Assembly (NCBI GenBank): GCA_022786545.1
Contig: JALFXV010000100.1
Location: 1 to 64,000, forward strand
Direction of reading: 5' to 3'
DNA: 64,000 nucleotides
Origin: Selenomonadaceae bacterium
Lineage (GTDB): Bacteria; Bacillota; Negativicutes; Selenomonadales; Selenomonadaceae
In this document: one piece after another, positions 7,717 through 13,870 of the stretch
How positions within the stretch are numbered: the stretch's first letter is position 1
Layout of the letters: the number at the start of each line of letters is the position of its first letter
Notes under the pieces: model-generated
What the model saw: the letters and a program-made list of their open reading frames with translations, nothing else
The model's database searches: none
Told to the model about the DNA's origin: nothing
Made by a program: the position numbers and the translations under genes

Positions 7717-8694
7717 TTATATTTTTATTCCCAACTTTATTCCCAACATGTTATAATTATTTGGGTTGGGAATAAAAGTTGGGTAAATGTTGTCTATGTT
7801 ACGAAATCCGTAGGCCATGTAAACGACTAGTTTGATTTTCCGATTGGTCGCCTCCAGTACGGCGTTGGACAGATGATGCTCCATTGTTGCCAGTATGGCA
7901 TCGTAGTGGCGGCGTATTTTCCGTTGGAGCTCGACAAACACCTTGATGCGGCAGTGCTGGGCCCATTTTATCCATCCGTCCAGTTCTTCCTTGGCGATAG
8001 CGACATTCTCGCACTGGAAAAATTCCTGAATCCATTTGGCACCATCCCCAGATACAAGCTGTATACTGGCCAGTTGCTCTTTGCTCAGCAGTTTGAAGAA
8101 CTTGGTGAAAATTGTCTTGCCATGTCCTTCATGCGCCCAGATAACCTTGCCTGTGTCATGATTGATGACCACTGTTATGTACTTGTGTCCCTTCTTGTAG
8201 CTGGTTTCGTCAACGCCTATGCGGACAAGTCCCGCGAAGCGTGCGGCTGGATTGGCATCAAGTTCAGCCCGCATCCTGCTAATGACAGGGCCGATGGTAT
8301 TCCAGGAAATCCTGAGCAAAGAGGCAACAGCGGTTTTCGTGCAGGACAAGGAGAGCCAAGTGGCCAGCTCCTCAAATTCCTTTGTGAAACGGGACTTATG
8401 CCTTGCCCAAGGAACAGATGCCGTAACAACCCCATGCTTGGGACACATGACACGATGTATATCTGCTACAATATAGACCTTGTGGGTATTCCAGTCGCAA
8501 GCCCGCCAAGAACGGGTGCCACCACGGCCATTGTCATAGCGGACAGATTTTCTGCCGCATATGCCACAACGGCATTGTTCGCCTTTGGTAGGATGTGCCT
8601 TGATGGCAATTGTTCCATCTGGCAAAATTTTCATGTCATCTATAGCGGTATGCTTGACATTTAGGATTGATTTTAGTATCTTTTTGTTGAGCAT
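7717..8694 (-). pseudogene. ISL3-family transposase with internal deletion
   Basis: The N-terminal part is a good ISL3 transposase: zinc-finger region CRCGICGRKSVRYD, MCPKHGVV, the helix-turn-helix region and the first catalytic aspartate in VRIGVDETSYKKGH. After LVSGDGAKWIQE the sequence jumps to CENVAIAKEELDGW, skipping the roughly 100 or more residues that in intact copies hold the DPFHVV motif with another catalytic Asp. The frame is kept. The end is also abnormal: after GFRNIDN it runs into an unrelated tail encoded by a palindrome. At 325 residues it is short for a family of about 400-440. It should be inactive. The start codon at 8692-8694 lies inside a long inverted repeat. Confidence 0.8.
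7730..7783. repeat. Inverted repeat at the 3' end of the transposase gene
   Basis: CCCAACTTTATTCCCAAC (7730-7747) is complementary to GTTGGGAATAAAAGTTGGG (7765-7783) apart from one extra base. It encodes the aberrant C-terminal tail of the transposase and may be a small palindromic insertion or a terminator for minus-strand reading. Confidence 0.6.
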
Positions 8695-8754
8695 ACATTT
8701 CCCCCGTACGTCGTGTTTTTTTTGCAGAAAATATCGTACAGGAAAATGTATGCT
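8690..8754. repeat. 20-bp inverted repeat over the transposase start codon
   Basis: AGCATACATTT...CGTACG (8690-8710) pairs with CGTACAGGAAAATGTATGCT (8735-8754). The transposase ATG lies in the first arm, so an RNA hairpin there would hide the start. It could control transposase translation or belong to the IS end. Confidence 0.55.
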
Positions 8755-8816
8755 TTTTCAATAGCTATAAGGGATGAGGAGAGTTAGTTTCCCACACATT
8801 CTGATGGAGTGCCATA

Positions 8817-8849
8817 AAAAACTGCTGAGTTGTTCTGCTCAGCAGTTTT
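8817..8849. terminator. Bidirectional terminator after hicB
   Basis: AAAACTGCTGAG (8818-8829 with flanking A) and CTCAGCAGTTTT (8838-8849) form a perfect 12-bp stem with an 8-base loop. The A and T runs on each side make it usable from both strands. It lies four bases beyond the hicB stop on the minus strand. Confidence 0.8.
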
Positions 8850-8852
8850 GGG

Positions 8853-9221
8853 TCATAATTTAATCCTGTGTGACATGTGGTTTTGCGAAAGAAGATATAA
8901 GCAGTACTGATTCATACTGATACCTTCACTCTTGGCTTGCTCGGCCAATGATTTGTGTAAAGACTTAGGAAGTCGCAGTTTGAATTGACCTGAATAATCA
9001 GCTTCAGTAGATGGTTCATTTATGGAAATGCCATCTTCCATAGCTGCTTCCAGCCATGCTTTTTTTGCATCAGCAGCATTGAGCATCACAGCTTCTAATG
9101 TATCAGCACAAGTAATGCAACCAGGAAGTTCAGGATATCTTGCAGCATATCCGCCTTCTTCAGTGTCTGGTACAATTTCTAATTTATAAGGTAATGAGAG
9201 GTAGTACTCTAGAGTTTTCAT
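8853..9221 (-). CDS. hicB: HicB-family antitoxin
   Basis: The 122-residue protein has the N-terminal partial RNase H fold of HicB (YELPGCITCADTLEAVMLNA near residues 30-50) and a C-terminal ribbon-helix-helix segment (FKLRLPKSLHKSLAEQA, then MNQYCLYLLS). HicB binds and blocks HicA and represses the operon through the C-terminal domain. Its start overlaps the end of hicA by four bases (ATGA), so translation is coupled. The order toxin first, antitoxin second is usual for hicAB. It sits among decayed mobile DNA, a common place for such addiction pairs. Confidence 0.9.
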   Translation of the reverse strand: MKTLEYYLSLPYKLEIVPDTEEGGYAARYPELPGCITCADTLEAVMLNAADAKKAWLEAAMEDGISINEPSTEADYSGQFKLRLPKSLHKSLAEQAKSEGISMNQYCLYLLSQNHMSHRIKL

Positions 9222-9460
9222 CTGCTTTCATCCTCCTCAATAGCATCTTTTATTAACCTGATATAAACAATCTTTATAGGTTCATGCTTGGGTATAGTGA
9301 TAGGAATGTGTCCTTTTTTCCTAAATGTGAAATGGCTACTGCCACCACGAGGTGAATTCATTTTATATCCTAGTGATTCAAGAACTTTTTTTAATTCTTC
9401 AAAACGTAATCCATTGTCTAGATTTTTTATCCGCTGTAGTAGTTTTTCAAATTTTGACAC
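9218..9460 (-). CDS. hicA: HicA-family toxin (mRNA interferase)
   Basis: With the GTG start at 9460 the protein is 80 residues, the usual HicA size, and has the dsRBD-like fold with RFEELKKVLESLGY followed by the catalytic-histidine motif GGSSHFTF (His43) and IPKHEPIK. HicA toxins bind and cleave mRNA. The frame is open to ATG 9511, but those codons lie at or upstream of the predicted promoter, and AAGGTGGC precedes the GTG, so the shorter start is preferred. It is transcribed with hicB. Confidence 0.88.
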   Translation of the reverse strand: MSKFEKLLQRIKNLDNGLRFEELKKVLESLGYKMNSPRGGSSHFTFRKKGHIPITIPKHEPIKIVYIRLIKDAIEEDESR

Positions 9461-9481
9461 TTTGCCACCTTCTTTTAGCAT

Positions 9482-9511
9482 ATAATAGCATGGTGTCATA
9501 TGTGGTGTCAA
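9482..9511 (-). promoter_or_regulatory. hicAB promoter with repeated operator half-sites
   Basis: On the minus strand TTGACA (9506-9511) and TATTAT (9482-9487) are 18 bases apart. Between and around them TGGTGTCA occurs twice on the plus strand, 11 bases apart, a likely binding site for HicB. Confidence 0.7.
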
Positions 9512-9533
9512 GTGAAGTGGAGGTAATTCAAGA

Positions 9534-9653
9534 ATGACCTAAAATATGAAATGATTGCTGTCGGCAGGCTGATACCATATATCAATAATGCAAGAACACA
9601 TTCTGCTGACCAGGCATCTTCTTTTCAGAATATAATGGTAAGGTGGGGATTGC
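9534..9653 (+). pseudogene. Remnant of a ParB-domain/DNA methyltransferase N-terminus
   Basis: GGAGGT is followed by ATG 9534, but the frame stops at the third codon (ATGACCTAA). One frame over, the sequence reads LKYEMIAVGRLIPYINNARTHSADQ, which is typical of the ParB-like N-terminal domain on phage and element DNA methyltransferases. Inserting one T after ATGACC restores a start in frame, so a single base appears lost. The similarity ends after about 30 residues. This is a truncated, frameshifted relic. Confidence 0.5.
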
Positions 9654-10046
9654 ATGATAAATCTGAATAATGGCAGTGTAGAGGAATTTTACAAGGATGA
9701 GGCCAAGATGATGGTGCTGGATATTCTAAAGGAATATGTGAAAGCACATCCTAATGAGGTCCGGCGGCTGGATATTATCAATAGTATTTTGGAAGCCAAC
9801 AAGCTGGACAGGACATCGGCTGATATTAAAGGCAAGGTCAAGAATTTGCTGTAGGGCTACAGCATGATGAATGCCAGTATGCAGTCAGATTTGGAGTCAC
9901 TAGGCTGTACTGTTATGACAGGGAAGAAGCATTATAAGATACGGCTTTTTGGCGACAGCAGGTATCAGGCTACAATGGCCAAGACTGGCAGCGACAGACG
10001 GGGCGGACTAAATCTGGCAGCTGAGATAAATAAGATTATGTTTTGA
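9654..10046 (+). pseudogene. Unknown 130-codon gene interrupted by an in-frame TAG
   Basis: ATG 9654 follows GGTAAGGTGGGG and encodes 66 residues (MINLNNGSVEEFYKDEAKMM...), ending at TAG 9852-9854. The same frame continues as GYSMMNASMQSDLESLGC, KHYKIRLFGDSRYQ and TGSDRRGGLNLAAEINK to a stop at 10044-10046. The second half resembles a small domain common beside methyltransferase or prophage genes in Clostridia, and the frame match shows the two halves were one protein. The stop could come from a CAG codon. Function is unknown; the first half could still be made. Confidence 0.55.
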
Positions 10047-10168
10047 TGTTGCAGGGGGTAGGTTGCACTGTATGGCAGATTTCTTATGAGAAAGAAACAT
10101 GAACACTAGATTTTTCTGCTTAGTTGAAGATAATTTGACGAGAAATGCTTACGACTATTAATTTAGTC

Positions 10169-10216
10169 GTAAGATAAATCGTAAGATAATAAGCAAGATA
10201 ATATGCAAGATGGAGT
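10169..10216 (+). repeat. Four tandem 12-base units (RYAAGATAA type)
   Basis: The units GTAAGATAAATC, GTAAGATAATAA, GCAAGATAATAT and GCAAGATGGAGT follow each other without gaps. The first starts inside the 3' arm of the hairpin CTTACGACTA/TAGTCGTAAG (10148-10173). The origin is unclear. Confidence 0.6.
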
Positions 10217-10223
10217 GGTTAAA

Positions 10224-10331
10224 ATGGATACTTATGTTCTGCTATACAGTATTTCAGATAAAATGCTTGAGTTTGTTGCCGAGATATCCGAAAAGGTTGG
10301 CAGAATAAACAGTCACACGGCATTCAAATAG
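10224..10331 (+). pseudogene. N-terminal fragment of a Fic-family protein
   Basis: The 35-codon frame reads MDTYVLLYSISDKMLEFVA and EISEKVGRINSH before stopping at TAG 10329-10331. The pattern SISDKML...EISEKVGRI is typical of the first residues of bacterial Fic proteins that act as AMPylators. The catalytic HPFxxGNG region is absent. It is a 5' remnant. Confidence 0.5.
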
Positions 10332-10378
10332 CAGAAATCAAAGGTATGTTAAAATGTAGCTTTGATGAATATTTCATT

Positions 10379-10413
10379 GTATAAGTATAGTATAAGTATA
10401 AGTATAAGTATTA
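10379..10413 (+). repeat. Hexanucleotide repeat (GTATAA type) upstream of bcp
   Basis: Five to six imperfect copies of GTATAA/GTATAG lie 28-60 bases upstream of the bcp start. Several copies look like -10 hexamers, so changes in copy number could alter promoter strength. Confidence 0.55.
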
Positions 10414-10440
10414 GTGTTTTTCAGAATGGGAGGAATAACT

Positions 10441-10896
10441 ATGTTAGAAGTAGGAACCAAGGCACCTGATTTTGAGTTGCCTGACCAGAATGGCCAGCTG
10501 CACAAGCTGAGTGATTATTTGGGCAGGAAGGTTATTTTGTATTTTTATCCGCGGGATAATACGCCGGGATGTTCCAGGCAGGCAAGCGGCTACTCTGAGC
10601 TGTATGACCAGTTTGTGGAGCAGGGAGCTGTCATTTTGGGCGTAAGCAAGGATTCAGTGGCTTCTCACAAAAAATTCGAGGAAAAATATGGCCTCAAGTT
10701 TACTTTGCTTTCAGATACGGAACGCAAAGTTATTGAAGCCTATGATGTGTGGAAGGAAAAGAAAAACTACGGCAAGGTTTCCATGGGCGTGGTTCGGACC
10801 ACTTATCTTATTGATGAGCAGGGCATAATAGTTATGGCCAATGGCAAGGTAAAGACGGCTGATGATGCAGAAAAGATGCTGCAGGTGATTGGCTGA
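10441..10896 (+). CDS. bcp: Thioredoxin-dependent thiol peroxidase (Bcp/PrxQ), 1-Cys form
   Basis: The 151-residue protein has the AhpC/TSA fold: GTKAPDFELPDQNG at residues 5-18, then FYPRDNTPGC with the peroxidatic Cys44. It reduces hydrogen peroxide and organic peroxides. In 2-Cys relatives a resolving cysteine lies five residues on (TPGCTTEAC); here the sequence is TPGCSRQAS, and Cys44 is the only cysteine in the protein. It must therefore be resolved by an outside thiol. ATG 10441 has GGGAGG upstream; a GTG 27 bases earlier only adds a non-conserved extension. It overlaps yaaA by one base, forming a small oxidative stress operon. Confidence 0.92.
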   Translation: MLEVGTKAPDFELPDQNGQLHKLSDYLGRKVILYFYPRDNTPGCSRQASGYSELYDQFVEQGAVILGVSKDSVASHKKFEEKYGLKFTLLSDTERKVIEAYDVWKEKKNYGKVSMGVVRTTYLIDEQGIIVMANGKVKTADDAEKMLQVIG

Positions 10897-11642
10897 TGAA
10901 GATTATCCTGTCACCTGCCAAGAAAATGAATGTGGATACGGATAGCCTGCTGCCCCTTAGCGTGCCGGTCTTTTTGGAGAGCACAAAGGAAATTGCTGCC
11001 TGGCTGAAGGGGAAGTCATATCCTGAGCTGAAGAAGCTTTGGTGCTGCAATGACAAAATAGCCGGGCAGAATTTCCAGCGGCTTGAGACGCTGGATTTGA
11101 CAAAGAATCTGACACCGGCAGTCCTGGCTTATGAGGGTCTGGCCTATCAGTATATGGCACCAGCGGTGTTTGAGGATGGCCATTTTGAATATGTGCAGGA
11201 GCACTTGCGGATTTTGTCGGCTTTTTATGGTGTTCTGAGGGCGATGGACGGGGTGGTTCCCTACCGCTTGGAAATGCAGGCGAAGGCTGCCATAGGAACC
11301 GCTAGGGATATGTATGCCTATTGGGGGAGCAGGCTGTATGAAGCTGTGCGGGATGAGAGCGGCATCATCATCAATCTTGCTTCCAAGGAATATGCCAGAT
11401 GCATTGAGAAATATCTGACGGCAGATGATACTTATATCACTATAGTATTCTGCGAAAAGGCAGGGGATAAGCTGGTGACCAAGGGAACCTATGCCAAGAT
11501 GGCTCGCGGGGAAATGGTCAGGTATATGGCTGAGAATTGTATTGAAAATCCCATGGAAATAAAGCATTTTAATCGCCTGGGATATATTTTCCGGGATGAT
11601 TTGTCTTCTGATACTGATTATGTGTTTGAGAGAATACAATGA
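10896..11642 (+). CDS. yaaA: Peroxide stress protein YaaA (UPF0246)
   Basis: The 248-residue protein matches YaaA along its length: N-terminal MKIILSPAKKM, central AYEGLAYQYM (about residues 68-77), FYGVLRAMDGVVPYRLEM (about 110-127) and a C-terminal GYIF segment. In E. coli YaaA lowers intracellular free iron during peroxide stress and has a DNA-binding fold. The start codon overlaps the bcp stop (TGATG), so the two are probably translated together, which supports a shared role in peroxide defence. Confidence 0.9.
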   Translation: MKIILSPAKKMNVDTDSLLPLSVPVFLESTKEIAAWLKGKSYPELKKLWCCNDKIAGQNFQRLETLDLTKNLTPAVLAYEGLAYQYMAPAVFEDGHFEYVQEHLRILSAFYGVLRAMDGVVPYRLEMQAKAAIGTARDMYAYWGSRLYEAVRDESGIIINLASKEYARCIEKYLTADDTYITIVFCEKAGDKLVTKGTYAKMARGEMVRYMAENCIENPMEIKHFNRLGYIFRDDLSSDTDYVFERIQ

Positions 11643-11818
11643 AGCTGACAACCGGGTATCTGAAATGTACAAATATCCAATCGGGTGCATTGGGGAAGAC
11701 CCTGGATTTACATATACCAAATCTGGAAATTATGCAGCTGTTTACTCGCGAGATTGCTCAAAATCTCACTGGGTATGGTGGTGTCAGTGATGTTATTAAC
11801 ATGATGGAGGAAATTTAG
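11639..11818 (+). pseudogene. 59-codon fragment, possibly the tail of an AAA-ATPase/PD-(D/E)XK protein
   Basis: ATG 11639 overlaps the yaaA stop (ATGA) and opens 59 codons: MKLTTGYLKCTNIQS, then LHIPNLEIMQLFTREIAQNL. The pattern TGYLK...LxIPNxEIxxxF resembles the region between the ATPase and nuclease domains of DUF1703-type AAA proteins common in gut anaerobes. If so, the upstream and downstream parts are missing. It could instead be a small gene coupled to yaaA. The assignment is weak. Confidence 0.35.
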
Positions 11819-12019
11819 AGAGGGAATATTGTGTAATTCGCCAAAATTGTTTATACAATTGTTCCTAGGGTTAAGATGTAAGAAGTTTGTATTCTATGAA
11901 TATGCATTGAATAATAGTTCTAAGGCTTTTGAAATTTGTGCAACATCTTCTGATTTATGATATAATAATCGCATGGGTAGAAGATTTAGTGTTCATTTGT
12001 GTGTTGTGGAGAGAAGCGT
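11819..12019 (+). promoter_or_regulatory. Leader of the hydrogenase operon with palindrome and -10 box
   Basis: AATTGTTTATACAATT (11845-11860) is a perfect inverted repeat with a 4-base centre, similar in shape to redox-repressor (Rex-like) sites though not a clear Rex consensus. TATAAT lies at 11961-11966, with TTGTGC (11936-11941) as a weak -35 at 19-base spacing. Control of hydrogenase by redox state would make sense but is inference. Confidence 0.45.
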
Positions 12020-13870
12020 ATGAGTAGATTAAAAGTAGAGACTCCTGACCGGGTGCAGCTGACGGTGGAGAAGCTGTACAAGGATTTGGAGCGGCACATT
12101 ATTGCCTCGCCCCCTGGCCTGTGCCCGGTGGATTTGCAGCTGTCCTTTTTGAAGGTCTGCCAGGCACAGACCTGCGGCAAGTGCGTGCCATGCCGGGTGG
12201 GACTGACCCAGCTGCAGCATCTTTTGGAAGATGTGCTCAGTGGCAAGGCAACCATGAAAACCCTGGCCTTGATTGAGAAGACTGCCAAGAACATCGAGGC
12301 CAGTGCTGATTGTGCCATCGGCTACGAGGCTGCCCACATGCTGGTGGCAGGCTTTGATGGCTTCCGGGAGGATTATGAGCACCATGTGAAGGAGGGCTGC
12401 TGTTCCGTGCATGCCCAGCATGCTATTCCGTGTGTGGCTCTTTGTCCTGCCAAGGTGGATATTCCTGGCTATATTTCCCTGGTGGGGGAAAAGCGTTATG
12501 CTGATGCAGTGCGCCTGATCCGCAAGGATAATCCGTTCCCTACGGCATGCGCCTTGATTTGCGAGCACCCTTGCGAGGCCCGTTGCCGCCGCAGCATGAT
12601 TGATGTGTCCGTCAATATCCGCGGCCTGAAGCGCATGGCTGTGGACAATGCCCATGCAGATACGGTGCCTGTGCCTGAGAAGTGCGAGAGCACCGGGAAA
12701 AAGGTGGCAATTATCGGCGGCGGCCCTTCCGGGCTTTCAGCTGCCTACTATCTTGAGCTGATGGGGCACCATGCGGTGGTCTTCGAGGAAAAGAAGAAGC
12801 TGGGCGGCATGCTGAGATATGGTATTCCAAATTACCGCTTCCCACGGGAGAGATTGGACGAGGACTTGCAGGCAATTCTCAGCACTGGTGTAGAGGTGCA
12901 CTTGAATACAAGGATTGGAGAGGGTGAAGGAGAGATTTCCCTCAAGACCTTGAACAATGAGTACGATGCAATCTATATTGCCATCGGTGCCCATACCGAC
13001 AAGAAGATTGGCATTGAAGGGGAAAATGCCAAGGGCGTCATCTCCGCGGTAGAGCTTTTGAAGCGGATTGGCGATGACGATATGCCTGACTTTACCGGCA
13101 AGGAAGTTGTGGTGGTCGGCGGCGGCAATGTAGCTATGGACTGCACCCGTTCCGCTATCCGCCTGGGTGCCAAGAAGGTGGGCATCGCCTATCGGCGCCG
13201 CCAGAAGGATATGACTGCCCTGCCTGAGGAGGTAGAGGGCGCTATTGCCGAGGGTGCGGAGCTCTACGGCCTGAAGGCTCCTCACCACATTGAGGCGGAC
13301 GAGAATGGCAACGTGACTGCCCTCTGGGTGGAGCCGCAGATTATCGGCCCGATTGATGCCTGGGGCAGGGCCCGCCCTATCCATGCAGATGTGCCTCTGA
13401 TGAGGATTCCGTGCGATATTATTATAGTGGCTATCGGTCAGGGCATTGACAGCAAGTCCTTTGAGGATGCAGGTATCAGCATCCAGCGGGGGGCCATCGC
13501 TGCGGCTATGACCGGCGAGGTGCAGAATGCCGGTGGCATTTTTGCCGGCGGTGACTGCGCTACAGGTCCTGCTACCGTTATCAGGGCGATTGCTGCTGGC
13601 AAGGTGGCAGCTGCCAATATTGATGAATATCTGGGCTACAAGCATATTATTTCCTGCGATGTGCAGATTCCTGAGCCTGACCTGGCTGACAAGGTGCCTT
13701 GCGGCAAGGTGCAGCTGGCTGAGGAGGAGGCAGGTATCCGCAAGCAGAGCTTTGAGCCGATGGAGCTCTGTATGAGCGAGCAGGAGGCATGCCAGGAGGC
13801 TGGCAGGTGCCTGCGCTGTGATAAGTATGGATTCTCTGCCTTGAAGGGAGGCCGCAGACTCAGATGGTAA
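12020..13870 (+). CDS. GltD-like NAD(P)-dependent flavoprotein with NuoF-type Fe-S domain, hydrogenase partner
   Basis: The 616-residue protein starts with a NuoF-like C-terminal domain: CGKCVPCRVG near residues 53-62 supplies a [4Fe-4S] cluster. Next comes a GltD-type iron-sulfur domain (CVALCPAKVDIPGYI, then CEHPCEARCRR) and an FAD/NAD(P) oxidoreductase with two Rossmann motifs, IIGGGPSGLSAAYY (about 231-244) and VVGGGNVAMD (about 368-377). Near the C-terminus is GRCLRCD. The NuoF FMN/NADH fold is absent, so electrons probably enter from NAD(P)H through the GltD part. The stop overlaps the hydrogenase start by seven bases. ATG 12020 is preferred over the upstream in-frame codons because GGAGAG precedes it. 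It probably passes electrons between NAD(P)H, ferredoxin and the hydrogenase. Confidence 0.8.
   Translation: MSRLKVETPDRVQLTVEKLYKDLERHIIASPPGLCPVDLQLSFLKVCQAQTCGKCVPCRVGLTQLQHLLEDVLSGKATMKTLALIEKTAKNIEASADCAIGYEAAHMLVAGFDGFREDYEHHVKEGCCSVHAQHAIPCVALCPAKVDIPGYISLVGEKRYADAVRLIRKDNPFPTACALICEHPCEARCRRSMIDVSVNIRGLKRMAVDNAHADTVPVPEKCESTGKKVAIIGGGPSGLSAAYYLELMGHHAVVFEEKKKLGGMLRYGIPNYRFPRERLDEDLQAILSTGVEVHLNTRIGEGEGEISLKTLNNEYDAIYIAIGAHTDKKIGIEGENAKGVISAVELLKRIGDDDMPDFTGKEVVVVGGGNVAMDCTRSAIRLGAKKVGIAYRRRQKDMTALPEEVEGAIAEGAELYGLKAPHHIEADENGNVTALWVEPQIIGPIDAWGRARPIHADVPLMRIPCDIIIVAIGQGIDSKSFEDAGISIQRGAIAAAMTGEVQNAGGIFAGGDCATGPATVIRAIAAGKVAAANIDEYLGYKHIISCDVQIPEPDLADKVPCGKVQLAEEEAGIRKQSFEPMELCMSEQEACQEAGRCLRCDKYGFSALKGGRRLRW

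Larger units (their letters stand above)
10047..10440. other. Degraded DNA with a hairpin, 12-bp repeats, a Fic fragment and hexamer repeats
   Basis: This stretch upstream of the peroxiredoxin gene has no intact gene. It holds a 10-bp perfect hairpin (10148-10173), four tandem 12-base units (10169-10216), a 35-codon Fic-like fragment (10224-10331) and a run of TATAAG-type hexamers (10379-10413). It marks the change from accessory to backbone DNA. Confidence 0.6.

Noticed and set aside
7873..8664. 263-codon plus-strand frame
   Set aside because: It is the antisense shadow of the ISL3 transposase gene.
10169..10216. Tandem 12-base units as a CRISPR array
   Set aside because: Units are adjacent with no spacers and no cas genes are present.
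11596..11790. 64-codon frame across the yaaA end
   Set aside because: Out of frame with both yaaA and the more plausible 59-codon frame; no ribosome binding site.
11845..11860. Definite Rex operator before the hydrogenase
   Set aside because: The palindrome does not match the TTGTGA-type consensus well enough, so it is reported only as a possible redox site.
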